DNA of 64,000 bases from Cephalotus follicularis (taxonomy: Eukaryota > Streptophyta > Magnoliopsida > Oxalidales > Cephalotaceae): assembly GCA_001972305.1 (NCBI GenBank), contig BDDD01000915.1, positions 62,001 through 126,000 on the forward strand. The letters run 5' to 3'. Shown in pieces: positions 1 to 12,415 of the stretch. Position 1 is the stretch's first letter. Each line of letters begins with the position of its first letter. The notes under the pieces were generated by a model. That model was given only the letters and a program-made list of their open reading frames with translations, did no database searches and was not told the origin of the DNA. The translations under genes and the position numbers were made by a program.

Positions 1-177
1 ATGGATCCAGGGGGTGATAAGGAATCACACCGGGGTCATTTTAATAGTCGAGGACTATTAAAGTGGTAGTACTAGAACTCCGGGATGTTCTGGGAAACTT
101 ATAGTCGTACCGGGGTTCAACCGGGCTTTCGGGTCCCTACTATTTGTGAATGATGTTGATATGTGCGGGGCACATGT
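1..177. other. Noncoding sequence flanking a solo LTR
   Basis: No credible coding frame is visible. The sequence continues, after removal of the inserted LTR, into 2763 onward, so it is the pre-insertion host site of that element. Its G-rich runs resemble retroelement noncoding DNA, but I cannot assign a family. Confidence 0.4.
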
Positions 178-645
178 CATTGTGTAAGAGCCCTAAATAT
201 TATAAAATATTATTAATATGCTTTCTAATTATTTTCTCACATTTTGGGCTGGGTCCGAAATTTATGATGTATTTAATTGGGCCTTAATGGAAAATAAATT
301 ATGATTTTGGGCCTTAATGAAATTTAATTTAAGACATTGGGCTTAGGAAATTATTTTTCTCATTGAGCCAATTTAATATGTGAAGGAATGGAAGAAATAT
401 AAAGTGAGGACCAATTGGTGAAGTTAGCCCAAGATGAGGAATGGCCTGGATTGTTGAGAATTGTCTCAACAATTCTAGACCCTTCCTCTCACATGATTAA
501 AAGATGGGTAGTGGCCTGCAGACACACTTTTGGACATTTTCTTGCACAATTCCTCTAGAGATTTTGGGAGAGAAAGAGAGAGTGAGAGATGTGGACAAGT
601 AGGAACACTGTCCATGGAGCCCCCATGTTTCCAGCACTCCAATGG

Positions 646-653
646 TATAAATA
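646..653 (+). promoter_or_regulatory. TATA box of the 2.6-kb LTR
   Basis: TATAAATA about 460 bp into the LTR marks the probable U3 promoter, with transcription expected to start near 675-685. It fixes the LTR orientation. Confidence 0.55.
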
Positions 654-1202
654 CCCATTCTCTGGGAGCAAGGATGCGCAAGGAAGGAGAATTGGCAAAG
701 TCAAAGTGTGTAGCAGACCTTTGCCGAGAAGAGAAGCCAGGATTTACGAGGAGAGGAGGAAACATATCCGTTTTCAACCTTATCCCAGGTAGGTTGCTCT
801 ATGTTCGAGTACCTACCAGCTGCTGTGTGATTGCTTGATTGTTGTGTGCATTTTATTATTGTCTGTTCTGTGTTGTATTGCTTGTTTGTGTGATATGTTA
901 TTGGTTGTTCGTATTAAATATGCAAATTAGGAATATGTATATATGCATGTGGTGCCGGGTAGGCATTTTATTGAAGAAACACGCTTGGCACGTGGGCGTT
1001 TGTGCGTTCTTGTTGCACAAAATAGAGCGCTACGCACGAAGACGCCATTGCAAAGATGCCGGGGGGCGCCCGGGCTTGGTAACGCGTCGCGCTCCTCGCC
1101 GACGGACGACTAAGCTTCCTCCACCGCCAGCATGCGCCAATCATGAGCTCAAAGTGAGCTTTGCATACCCCATGCATGTTATGCTAAACCTGCGTGGAAC
1201 TC

Positions 1203-1515
1203 CACAGCCAACGCTAGGAGTGCCGGGGGGAGATGCCAGAAGTGCCAGGGATGAGCGTCCGAGCTGCCAGGGACGAGCGCCCGAGCTGCCATGCTCGAGC
1301 AGCCTGGCCGAGCACCACTACCATGCTGAGCTGACGAGCCAGAGGCCATGTCACCAACGCCCTAGCTGCCATGGTGGGATGTCGAGCTGCCAAGGCCGAG
1401 CAGCAGTGCGGAGCTCCAATGTCCATGGTCGAGCTGCCGTGTTGAGCTCCATCGTCCAACGCCCGAGGTGCCAAGGAGAAAGCCAGAGGTGCCGAGGTGA
1501 GGTGCCGAGGTGAGG
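1203..1515 (+). repeat. GC-rich degenerate GAGCTGCC-type repeats inside the LTR
   Basis: The octamer GAGCTGCC and variants (GAGCTGCCA, CGAGGTGCC, TAGCTGCCA) recur at irregular 10-40 base spacing. The block is far richer in G+C than its surroundings. All six frames look open here because of base composition rather than coding. Confidence 0.6.
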
Positions 1516-1959
1516 AGCCGTGCCAGGCGCATCTCGCGCTTCCATGCCCGAGGTGGTGAACCGCCAAGGCCAGGGGTACTGAGGTGGAGTGTTGCCTGAG
1601 GCGTTAAGTCATGCGCACCAAGCTCTCCTCTGGTAAGTGCCAAAGAGTGTACTGTGTGAAATGACGTCCCCTATCTGCATGCCTTGTGAGCAGGCGATGA
1701 TGCCAAGCATGCGACGCATGGCATTGTCCCCTGCCTTGCTCGCCTCTTGAATAAATACTATAGTAAGCTTGCAGGCATAGCTCACGTGCACTTAAGTGAT
1801 AATTATAATGCTCATGAGTGCCACGCATACGTACTAATGAGGGGTCTTGTGCATGGGAAGGAACCATGCAAGGTAATATGCCCAAGACCATTAAAAGGAA
1901 AGAAGTAGAAATAGTGAATGAAAGGGAAATGGTAAAGGAAATATAAGGATGATCCCAGG

Positions 1960-2188
1960 CAGGTGAGCCCAACTGGGGAGAATTCCGTCGAGCAGGTGAA
2001 CCCAAGGGGTGAATACCGCAAGGCAGGTGATCCTCGGGCGAATCCGCCAATGGTGAACCTAAGGGTGAATTCTGCCAAAGCTGGTAATCCAAAGGGTGAA
2101 CCGCAGAGCAGGTGAGCAAAGGGCGAATTCCTCTTAGCAGATGAACCTGGAGGAGAATTCTACGGGCTGGTGAGCCTAAAGGTGAACC
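1960..2188 (+). repeat. Minisatellite in the LTR, about 8 units of 28-33 bp
   Basis: Units run as CAGGTGAACCC, then a GGGTGAAT core, then CCGC/AG, and restart at about 1960, 1993, 2022, 2049, 2079, 2107, 2136 and 2165. Copies differ at many positions, so the array is old. It probably lies in the R/U5 part of the LTR. Confidence 0.75.
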
Positions 2189-2762
2189 ATGTATATTGAC
2201 CAGACCATAGGATGACCGGACTTGACTCCTCTGTATGTGATATGCATGGTTTGAGTAAAGTAGTCCGAGGACAAAGGATGATAATGGCTATGTTATGGAT
2301 TGAGATCTGCATTCTTGTAGGCATGCATATTTATTATGATTTTCTCCTCTGCTTGTGTTATTTGTTCATCTGGTATGTGCCCGTATATGTGGTAACCTAC
2401 ACAACCCTCAGGGTTGCTGACCCATTCCTTTGAATGGGCCAGGTACAGGATCAGGTAGTGGTGGCACATCGCAGCAGCGACAAGGATAAAGAGTGCAGTA
2501 AGTTCCTCCTCCTCGGCAGTACGCTTAATGGTTGGATTCTCGGAGAATAGATTATGTATTTATTTTATTTTTACTTGCTGGTTTGTAATAGTGTATTTTT
2601 ATATGTAATGAACTGGGTCTGTATATCCACACGATAAATTAAGAATTATGTTTATGGTTTAATTAAGCTTTAGATTTTTATGAATAATAATGATGATGAT
2701 TGTACGAACTGCCACGTGTCGAATCATGAGACCCATCCCACGGTTCGGGGCGTGACACATTG

Positions 2763-4045
2763 AGTAAGAGGATAGCACTTGGGAGGTGCTACTTGGCCCT
2801 ATGAATATTTATTTTGCTAGACTTTATTCATTTCTAAGGAAATGAAATCGAGCTACACCATAAATAGGTCATTACGGGCCGAGGGGTATTTTAGTTATTT
2901 ATGAAAAGTTGACTTTTCATGGAGAGGGAGACCAATTGGGCCGAACCCTAGCTTTGTGATGCTAGGGTATGGCCGGCCCAAATTGGAGGTCTAGTCACAT
3001 TAGTGTGACTAACTAGTTATTTTAATGTAACTAAGTTAACTTGGATGATTTTTATGGTTGACTTGGTCAAAGTCTTGCACATGAAACCAACCCATTCCTT
3101 GGCTTAGAATCAACCTCATGGCCGACCATAGGGAGGAGAGTGAGTCATGGTGTGTGTTGTCAACTTCTAAGAGGCTTAGAGGACATGTGAGTGGAGATAT
3201 TAATCTCACACTCCAAGTTGCACACGGCAACTTCACAAAAATGACTATGTGCATTGTTTCTTTGCCTTCTCTCTTGCACTCTCTCCCGTAGTCATCTCTC
3301 TCTTTTCTTCTCTTCATTTTCTTCTACTGGTTTGGAGAAGAAAGCACCACCATGGTTGCTTAGAACTTGATTGTTCAAGAAGAGAAAAGCTAGGATACCC
3401 CCCTCTTACCATACCAAAGCAATTATAGGTGGAGATTTGCATAAAAACTCTTCCTCCAATTGTTTAGTTTTTATAGAAACTTGGAACCGGCAAAAGTGGC
3501 TTCACAATTTTTCTTTGCCGTGCCAAGGGGAGCAACAAATGTGAGGGAGAAAGTCTTGGAGCTCAAGGAAAGGAATTCACATTTTTGAAGGAGTAAAGAC
3601 TTGAGGTATTTTCTTACTTCCTTCTTCTTTACATGCTATATGGATGTGGTGTGTGAGTTGTTCCTAGAGCTTTGCCAAGCTCTAGATGATTTGTTTTTAT
3701 GCAGGTTGTGTGTTCTTGCTAGGGTTATGCCAAACCCTAGCTCTCCTTTAGGGTGAGACATTGGTTGGGAATGATTTAGGGTATGGTGTGCATTACCCTA
3801 TCCATTCACCATGTTGGCAGTTTTTGGGGTTGGAAAACCCTAGGCCAATCGAACCCTCACATGCTTGGTTCGGCCATATGGTCTTTCTAATGACCAATTA
3901 GTGATCCTAGGGCCAACTTGGGACATTTATAGGCAATGGTTATGGGTATTCTTTATGTCAAAATCCGTTTTTTAAAATTATACATCCTAAACCCTAATTG
4001 CCGGAAACTTTTTTCTTCCGCTGCTTTCCCAGGTTCCAACAAATT
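2763..4045. other. Noncoding, probable old retroelement/LTR remnant
   Basis: No gene is supported. The stretch holds short internal echoes (an AACCCTAG-type motif near 2943, 3732 and 3839), pyrimidine-rich tracts around 3260-3330, and phrases such as GGCCGGCCC that recall LTR leader sequence. It is continuous with 1-177 across the inserted solo LTR, suggesting nested insertion into an older element. Confidence 0.4.
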
Positions 4046-4505
4046 GGGTACTGATTGGACGGCAAGTTAGCACGTTCCAAACTTTCAGGACATGATTTTC
4101 AAGTGCGGGATCGAAGTAGAGCTCGATTGCATAACATTGTGACATTGAATACAAATTACTAAAATTGTAGAATTCAGAGATAATTTGTAGAATTTAAAGC
4201 GAACCCAGATTGCTAAAATTGAGATCTAGGATACACGAAGTAGAAATTTTTGTGGAAATCGAAGAGACACGTAGAAATTCACAAAATTTTCTATTTCTCA
4301 TTATTAGGTATCCTTAATTTTAGCAATATGGTTTTGCTTAAAATTCTATAATTTCTCACTAAATTCAATCTTTTTCTGTTTTGATTTTGACTCAAATTTG
4401 TGTTCAATGTCATAAGATAATGTAATTGAGCTCTACTTTGATTCCATATTAAAAAACTAGGTCCTAAAAGCCTGTAACGTGCTAACTCGCCTCAAATCAA
4501 CACCC
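4046..4505. mobile_element. Fold-back MITE, Mutator-like
   Basis: The two ends are inverted copies over roughly 110 or more bases. The left arm (GGGTACTGATTGGACGGCAA, then GTTAGCACGTTCC, and GTAGAGCTCGATTGCAT near 4120) pairs with the right arm (GAGCTCTACTTTGAT near 4430, GTGCTAACTCGCC near 4480, ending CAACACCC). Mismatches are common, so the copy is old. There is no coding capacity. I could not find a clean 9-bp target duplication, so the Mutator link rests only on long TIRs starting with G and is inference. Confidence 0.65.
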
Positions 4506-5698
4506 AAATAATCGAAATTGATTCGCAACGGAATCCAATTCCTCTATAATAATTGTAGGTACAATTATTATAGAGAGTTATTAGATTAAAATCCAATGAC
4601 TGAAAATGTACTATATCAAAAATACATTTTCTGAGATATAAAACTGAGAATTGGATTCGTCACCACGTGGGAGAGAGATAAAAAAACCCACAGAAGAGAG
4701 AGGAGATTAGAGAGATATAGAATTATTTGTGAGAATAATAATTGGGTGATAAGTGACTCATATGATTACGAAGAGATTAGAGAGATACAAAATTATTTGT
4801 AAAGATATTAGTTAGGTGATAAGTTACTTATATAATAACAATGAAAAAGGCCGTCAGTTTAACAATTTTAACTCTTATAATTGAAATTAACATATACGAA
4901 TATTAAAAACCAAATAAGCCACTCCCTTATAGGTAATATCTTAGAAACCATGATATTGATTTGCACAACTCTTTCCTAATCATAGTCAAATTCATCGGTA
5001 AGTACTCAAAAATTCCGTTTAATACTACTATTTGAACCCATTTCTTTGTCAATATTAGATTTTTACTATGTAGTTGATTTAGCTTTAAAACACTAATGCT
5101 ATTCTGTGGTTCAATAAACGTAACCCTAGTCTATCTGGGTATTTGATTTTATAATTATAATGTAAAAGATTAGCAATGAAAGTGTTATATACCTTGTATA
5201 GTGCTAAAAATCCCAAATTTCGTGGGGTTCCATGGCTTGTGGACTATGATCCTAATGTTTCTTATTCTACAACCATTTTGATGTATTGATAAATCCACTT
5301 TTGAGGCAATCATCAATGTTTCTTCGTCAAGAATTTGACTCACAACACTCTATCCAATAATGGGTCGAATAATCTCCCGGTAATCCACCGGCGAGTTAGT
5401 GAAATCAGTGCTAATTCATCAAAGGTAGCAATCCTACAATATGGACCTTGCTAGAAGTTCCTTATTTTTGTTATTTACACGATAACATCCCTTGGCATAC
5501 CAATAATATCAAATATTGGTTTTATTTTAGTTTATTTCTTAGAGAACAGTTTGGAGAGTTGCAATTGTTATTGAAATAATACAACTCTATTTCATTTAAT
5601 AAATACAGTACTATACATATTCTGTTAAATTTCTTCTTCTCATTTCAATCTCCTTACGTTTTACTTGTCGGGATTTGTGGCATCAGGTTTAATTAAGC
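4506..5698. other. Intergenic, upstream of the pseudouridine synthase gene
   Basis: No gene is seen. It contains a near-perfect palindrome at 4542-4575 (separate entry) and is AT-rich. The last part should include the promoter and possibly a 5' UTR exon, since an acceptor-like GGCATCAG ends at 5685 just before the first in-frame ATG at 5699. Confidence 0.5.
4542..4575. repeat. Perfect 15-bp palindrome with 4-base loop
   Basis: Arms CTCTATAATAATTGT and ACAATTATTATAGAG are exact reverse complements around AGGT. A related string, CTCTATAATAATTATAGG, occurs at about 53475, so this is probably the core of a dispersed fold-back repeat. Confidence 0.75.
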
Positions 5699-8121
5699 AT
5701 GTTTAAACAATGTGAGGGAAGAGTTTCCATGTATTGGATGGTTACAGAGAGGCACATGTCCAAAATATGTCGGCAGCCGCCATCGGCAGTGATCCGAGTT
5801 TCTAACAATGTAGCCCGTGTTGGAAGTAAAAAGGAAGGCCGGAAGCCTCGACAGCTCCTATATTTGCCTCCTTTCCCTGGCAAGAATTCGATGGCCACCA
5901 GTGCCCACGTCACCGCTATAACATGGGTCAAATATTACCTTTACGAAATCCGCCACTCTGTTATCCACTCCCATTTCAGAAAGGGCCTTGTCAGTGTACA
6001 TACATTTTTGTTTCACTCAATAAATACATTGCCAATTGTTTATATTATTTTTTAGCTTTGGTATTTTGGGTGAGAATAGAATGCTATGGAGTTTTATATT
6101 GATCTTTGGTTTTAAATATTTTTCACAAGAAAGCTCCATTTGGTGGACGCTGATACAGGTGGAATTAATTTTATTCTTTTGAAATTGAGTTTATCGAATT
6201 GGTCAAACGAGCGCTATGTTAACATGTATATGGGGCTGTAGAATTAGTTGGTGATGCATAGAAGATTATACTGTATTGTTTCCTTTCCAGGTTCAAGTGG
6301 AATCCTCGAATTTGGATGCCTCTTTTATTGATCAGCAAGGACAAACAAAGCCAATGAGAGAGGTATCAGCTTACTTTCACGGTTTTAATACAGTGTATGT
6401 GTGTGCAGTTATTATTAGGATATATGGAAGCTCTCTCTAACTCTCTTTCTCTCCATCTTGGTTTATCTCTCTCTTTTTCTCTCTCAAAACTGTATACGGT
6501 TTCATACTGGTTTAATATATTCTATAATAATCAGCTTTAATACAGATGAAGCCTATTGAGGTCATGGCAGCTGGGGCAAGAGTTTGTATTCCTGTATCGA
6601 TCGCTGAGACTAGGATATCTAGCAGATTTGACACTATACCGAGTAGCACTCTTCATCCAAATGCTGATGAGATTGCGTATTTGCAAAGACTTGTCAAGTT
6701 CAAGGTATCTCATAACTCTTTATTTCCTTTAAAGTTTATTTGTGTACTTTATGAGGAATCTCCCAGGGTATGAATTTTTTAGGCCTGATATCTCCAATTT
6801 ACATGTGCATAATATATTGATTGGTAAGATATGATGATTCCACTGAAAAAAGTGAATTTATTTTGTTTATCTTATTATGTTTTATGCTTTTCTTTCTTTT
6901 TAGTTTTTCTTAATTTTGTAACACTTGCATCTATTTTTAATTGTTTGGTACTGGTTATTCAGGACTCTGCAATACTCGTGTTAAATAAACCTCCCAAACT
7001 GCCAGTCAAGGTTAGAATCTTTGTGAATAAATTCATTATATTTTGTCACCATATGGTATCACCTTTAATTTATATGTATCTTATGATATCATTAGGGAAA
7101 TCTTCCAGTTCATAATAGCATGGATGGATTGGCTGCTGCAGCTTTGTCTTATGATTATGAGGAGGGTCCTAAGTTGGTATGTTTCCTTTTTAAATGTGGT
7201 TAATTGTCAAATAGTACAAATCATACTACTCTCGAATGTATACGGGTCTGATTTTGAACCAATTTATCAAGTAATATCATTGAAAAAAGTGGAGTTAAAA
7301 TGCTTTTTGTTCTAAAACAAATAACTTACTTCCAAAAAATTATGGGAGAAATAGTGTTACAGCATAATACATGCATATGGTTTTCTGGGTGGATGTTGTG
7401 TTGGACAGGTGTAATTCTAGGTGTATTAAATTGAACACTCTTTCTTCTCTTTTTTTTGCTTTTGTTGTGCTTCTGTGTGTTTGCTACGATGACATTAATT
7501 TTCTGTGCAACACTGTTTTTTATGCAAGGAAATTGATATACATGCACAATGCAAAATTAAATTTTTACCGAAAACCTTGGCCTTGATGTTTCCTATTACA
7601 ATGTTTGGCTGCACTTGAAAGATCCATAAGTAAATGTGATCCTGTCATGAGAGTTGCTAGTCTCCAGCAGAAAATTTCATTTATTTATTCTCTTTATTCT
7701 TTGTTCTTATATTAATATTTTATCAGGTCCAACGTCTTGACAAAGAAAGCAGCGGCCTTTTGGTAATGGGGAGAACACAAAAAAGTGTAGCTCATCTTCA
7801 TTGGCTTTTTAGTGATTCAAACAAAGAAATATCTTCATGTAAGGTACTAATATTCCACCTAAACAATCCAAATCCCAGTGTGGGCTACTTAAACAGTATC
7901 CTGCTGCATGGTTTATGTAATGTGAAGGACTAAATGCAACTTGTGAATATGGTAAAGGAATAGTTGAATCCCACCATTTTTAAAGTTTAATCAGAAAAAT
8001 ACTTATGGGCAATCTTAGGCTTGGAATGATGCATGTGAAGCAATGTATCAGCGGTATTGGGCATTGGTCATAGGCTGTCCCAAGGAGAAGGAGGGTGTAA
8101 TTCGTGCTCCTCTGTCAAAGG

Positions 8122-8166
<45 letters not shown>

Positions 8167-10473
8167 CATACATATGTTAAACATAGATGGCATTTCTTGG
8201 GCTATGAAATCATGTGACAGCGTTGAGAAAGTTATTCTTTGCTTATGAAGTTCAGGTGCTTCTTGATGATGGAAAGACTGAGAGGATCATTCTGGCTCAG
8301 AACTCATGTTTAGAGGCTTCCCAAGAGGCTGTGACTGAATATCGGATTTTAGGTCCTTCTATAAATGGCTGCTCATGGATAGAATTGCAACCACTTACTA
8401 ATAGGAAGCATCAGGTACCATGGACATATCTTCTATATTTGAATTAAACTCTTAGTATTATGAGAAGGTTTAAAGAATTTTCTGTACCTTCAAAGGGTGG
8501 AAATATTCTACCCTCATCAGAGTTGTGCTAGATTTGAATCCCATTCCTCTATTGGAGGTTGCCATTCTACCAAGGAATAGAGTCTCTTCTTTTGTTATTC
8601 TCCATGAAGTATTTTAAAGTCATGATAAGCAGTATCAAAATATCATGCAGTAAAAAGCACTCATTTTGTAGAGACCTGGTATCATTGATCTATCAAAGAG
8701 GAAAACATGTAGATAGAAAGTTGATTGAAGTTGTATCTCTCCTACTATGATTGGTTATACATCGACAATCAGGGAAGAGAGAGAATAGCAGGTGCAGAAG
8801 TATTCATTTAGTGCTTAATAAAAAATTATTTACCTTGCATTTGTTTTCAAAGATTTTTGTCTCTTAAACCTCTTTATGTTATATATTTGTTTTTTGAACA
8901 CCGAAAAACCTTAAAATCCACTGGTAAGCAGTGAAATTTTTTGAAGGATGAGCTAGACAATTGCTGACAATTGGGCTTAGAGATGATGCGGTGAAATCAA
9001 TTTCTTGACCTTAACAATAATAGTGATTGAGACTGTTTAGGACAAGCACAAAAAGATGTCATTTTCAGCCTTTCTTTTACCTTTCTAAACTAATTTTTTT
9101 TTAGAGAAATTCAAAATTGAGAATGGAACATTTGAAAAGGTTGGACTTTTTTTTCTTCTCTTAAAACCAACTATGCATTCAAATCAAAGTTCTAATTAAT
9201 TAAGGATGGAGCGTGAAGAAGTCTTAGGCTTCGTCTCCCATTATGTCTCGAACGCACATCTTTTTAATTAAATAGTTTCTTGGTTGGTGTGATCCCATAA
9301 GTTAAGATTTGGGCTGAAAGAATCGTACACTTTCTTTAAGATCATGTGATTCTCACCACATGTACACAAATTGTAATTTTTTTTCCTTAAAAAAAAAACA
9401 ATTTACTGATGTATTTTATATGCTGTGTGCACTACTTGGTTTCATCCTTAGAGCAAAACTTCCTTTGAATGTTAAGCTCACATGGAAGCTTTTATTCTTC
9501 CGGGGCTTTGGCCAATCACTTTTGAGATGGCGTTGAAGGCTAAACGGAAATGGCAGGCCATTCGGCAGAGAGATTACGAAATTGCAGAGTGGGAATGATC
9601 TTTTTCAACTGAAAACGACCTTTGTTTTTTAACTTTTGTATTGAATTCTAATATTTTTTTAGCTCAGACATCATATTTTCTAAAATGATTTTCAATCATT
9701 TTTTATTTATTGTTGATGTTTGTATAGGAAATAATTAGTGGTGATTTTTTGTCTTCTCTTTGCTTAAATTGGATATACAAGTCTTAATGCGACCACCTTA
9801 TATATATGTTGCCTAATCTTTTGAATAGAGTATATGACAATATCATTATATTTATATACATTGTCAGGCGGTAATAGCCAGCTAGAACAACACAGAACTT
9901 CAGGAAATCCAAAATCCGGATATTGTATGGGTGATAGATTATTAGAAATCTGTGAAATTTTTTGTTGAAATAAAATTGCATTGGCTCACCATTCTAATTA
10001 TGTAAGAACTTCAGACGATTTTAAATGAAGTATTAAGAGTTATGACATTGGACATTTATCTAAATTGTGATTCATATACTATTTTCTTCTTGTTACAGCT
10101 GCGTGTACATTGTGCTGAAGCCCTTGGCACTCCAATTGTTGGTGACTACAAGTATGGTTGGTTCGTGCATCGTAAATGGAAGCAGACGCCTCAAGTTGAT
10201 ATTGAGCCAACAAGTGGAAAACCGTACAAGTTGCGGAGGCCGTACAGTCTGGATATTCAGAAGGGGAGTGTCTTATCTAAAGTCCCCTTATTACATCTTC
10301 ACTATAGAGAGCTTGTTCTTCCAAACATTGCGAAATTTCTCAGTATTTTAGATAGGAAGGAAGCAGATCTGCATCCTGCACTTAGCTCCACACCGGATCT
10401 CCTCCGGTTTGTTGTATCAATGCCTTCCCATATGAAAATTAGTTGGAATCTAATGTCATCCTATTTGGTGTAG
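5699..10473 (+). CDS. RNA pseudouridine synthase, RluA family, probably mitochondrial (PUS3/PUS4-like)
   Basis: The enzyme isomerises uridine to pseudouridine in RNA. Exons: 5699-5989, 6291-6362, 6546-6704, 6963-7010, 7096-7176, 7727-7843, 8019-8120, 8256-8414, 10099-10473. All joins keep frame, giving 467 aa, close to the roughly 475 aa I recall for the plant mitochondrial-type proteins. The catalytic Asp is D222 in QRLDKESSGLL (residues 219-229), the counterpart of the RluA HRLDxxTSG motif but with Gln for His. The C-terminal motif RKHQLRVHC (340-348), followed by GTPIVGDYKYG, is diagnostic. The N-terminal about 100 residues are basic and fit an organelle transit region. An in-frame TAA at 5690 lies just upstream of the chosen ATG, but an upstream exon cannot be excluded. 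Exon 1 uses an unusual GTCAGT donor. Intron 8 is 1.7 kb. PUS3 versus PUS4 is not resolved. Confidence 0.9.
8121..8166 (+). repeat. (TC)n(TG)n microsatellite in intron 7
   Basis: A compound CT then GT dinucleotide run begins right after the exon 7 donor of the pseudouridine synthase gene. Confidence 0.85.
9482..9598 (+). other. Coding-like 38-codon ORF in intron 8 (unassigned)
   Basis: ATG at 9482 opens a frame to TGA at 9596-9598. The product ends in a Lys/Arg/Trp-rich, helix-compatible stretch (FEMALKAKRKWQAIRQ). Base composition is richer in G+C than the AT-rich intron around it. I do not recognise the peptide. It could be an exonised gene fragment carried by a transposon, an alternative exon, or chance. 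No splice signals clearly join it to the host gene. Confidence 0.25.
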
Positions 10474-12415
10474 ATTCCTATAAAAGCAGATTCATTTTAG
10501 TGAATTTGACCAAGCGCTACCCGGGCCTGTAACTGTACAATTTGTATAGTAAAGTTAAGCAAATCAAGTTTCAATTTCCAACTTTGCATGAACAGAAAGC
10601 AAGTTGTAAGGCACATTACCTTTATTCTCACATCAGCAGCAGTTAAAGCTAACATAGCTTGATCCAATCTCTATAGGTTATTGACTTTAAAATACTAATT
10701 ACATAGTATAAGTATTTTAGAGATATCTAGTTCTACAAAATTACATTAACTAGAACAATCTTATTGTAATGAAATAATTAATGTTCAAAAATGCCTTTTC
10801 CATATCATCAGGTAGGTTTGTTTCTCTCCAGTCAATCTATTTATTGTCTGTACCAATAATCTTGGAAGTGGAGGGGATGGGTGAGAAGAGGGGGCAAAAA
10901 GGGTATCCGTATGTACTCATTTGTCAAGTTCATAATACCCGAGGGTACACGGTTGGGTCCATATGTACATGTTTTGAATGATTACAGGTTTGTGTACAGA
11001 TATTTGTACATATGTAACGGATAATTACGGGTCATACTTGTATTTGTGCATTTAAAAGAATTCGATAAAAAAAAATAACGTTTTTTCGTGAGTTAAGTTT
11101 AATCAAAATGCATAACAATATATAATTAAACTCAAACCTCTAACCCTTTAATAAAATTGATTTTGTAATTATTGAGTTTAGTATTGGATCATATGAGAAA
11201 GAACAAAATTCAATAAAAGCACAAAGCAGGTGTAATATAGACCAATGTGTATTGAATTCAAAATCTACCATAAGTACATAAAAAAAAAAATAAAAACTCC
11301 CATAAGTAGTGTACATAATGTGCAAATGCCACTGATATAAAATTCGTTGTCTGATAAAAGTAAACAGAACTCACCAATAAGAAGTAACTTAATTCACTCT
11401 TTAATTATGAATGAATCACTGTTATCACCCGTGATGTAATAATGCATGCTTTAGTAAATTTAACTTTAGCCTTTGATGTGATAATGACATCAGTGGTTCA
11501 TGACTAAAGTCAAACAGAAAACATCCATAATCAAAGTGGCAATCATCTGCATTTAAAAGGAATTTAAAGCTCTGGTGAAGTAGAGTTACCTACCACAATA
11601 ACTGATGTCTCTTAAGGTGGACCCAAAAACAGCATACCCATCAATGCGAATGTCCCCATGTACAGTCAACAAGTTTTGAATGACAACCTAGGCTTTGGGC
11701 TCAAAGTTTTCTCTTGAACTAAAAATTGGGTTTCATATTTCAGATGTAAGTGGATAGATATCTAACCCACCTGGCTCAAAATTGTTAAATCTTGTTTTAA
11801 TTAAGCCAAAAACTAATGAAATGAAGACTAGAAATACACCATGTCATTACCCTTTTGTTATACTTAAAGGATTTTAAAGCAATTCCATACCTTTTGACAT
11901 TCCTAAAGCAGAGCCAGGAGTGGACAAATGTCAGTGAACATTGAATTTGAACTATTGCAGGAAAGCATTTGCACCGAAATGCTTTTGAAAAAGAAACACC
12001 AAAGAAAGCAAAAGTTAGAGGAAGAAAAGGTAACAAGTCCATAATCAGATTGATTCACAAGATAATCATTTTATATACCCAATTCAGCAGCAATATCTTA
12101 ATCTAAATTGACTAAAATTACACATTGCATTTGCATCCGAAAAGTCCTGAATATGAAAGTATAACATACGTTGCAAAAAGAAAAAGGCAGGAATGAACTT
12201 GAGCCATCATCTAATTAGCAGCAAAGAAAGAAGAAATCAGTTATCTGAACTAAAATACATATACCAAGATGTAATCTCCACATAGTATACACGCCTCAAT
12301 CCCCGTATGTGTTATCGTTTACAACTCCTAATTGTCCCTGCAATTTTACACTCACCAAAGACCCCAAATGTAAAATGAACAAAGAAAAGAAAAAAATCAA
12401 GAATTTGTTGAAAAG
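10474..12415. other. Intergenic between convergent genes
   Basis: This holds the 3' ends of the pseudouridine synthase gene (+) and of the receptor-like kinase (-). AT-rich with scattered A/T runs; I see no further gene, LTR or clear TIR. Confidence 0.5.

Larger units (their letters stand above)
178..2762 (+). mobile_element. Solo LTR, about 2.6 kb, Ty3/gypsy-like, with 5-bp TSD
   Basis: The LTR proper is 183-2757. It begins TGTAAGAGCCC and ends GGGGCGTGACA, and it is flanked by CATTG at 178-182 and again at 2758-2762, a perfect 5-bp target duplication. A TATAAATA box at 646-653 gives the plus orientation. No primer-binding site, polypurine tract, gag or pol follows, so this is a solo LTR left by LTR-LTR recombination. 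The length and the terminal GGGGCGTGACA recall the long LTRs of Del/Tekay chromoviruses; that family assignment is inference. The open frames inside (for example 839-1513) have low-complexity products and look like chance. Confidence 0.82.

Noticed and set aside
839..1513. 224-codon open frame on the plus strand, with overlapping minus frames
   Set aside because: It lies inside the 2.6-kb solo LTR in a GC-rich degenerate repeat; product is low complexity, and several frames are open at once.
6831..7315. Hydrophobic plus-strand frames resembling a small membrane protein
   Set aside because: They cover introns and short exons of the pseudouridine synthase in the wrong frame; hydrophobicity comes from T-rich intron DNA.
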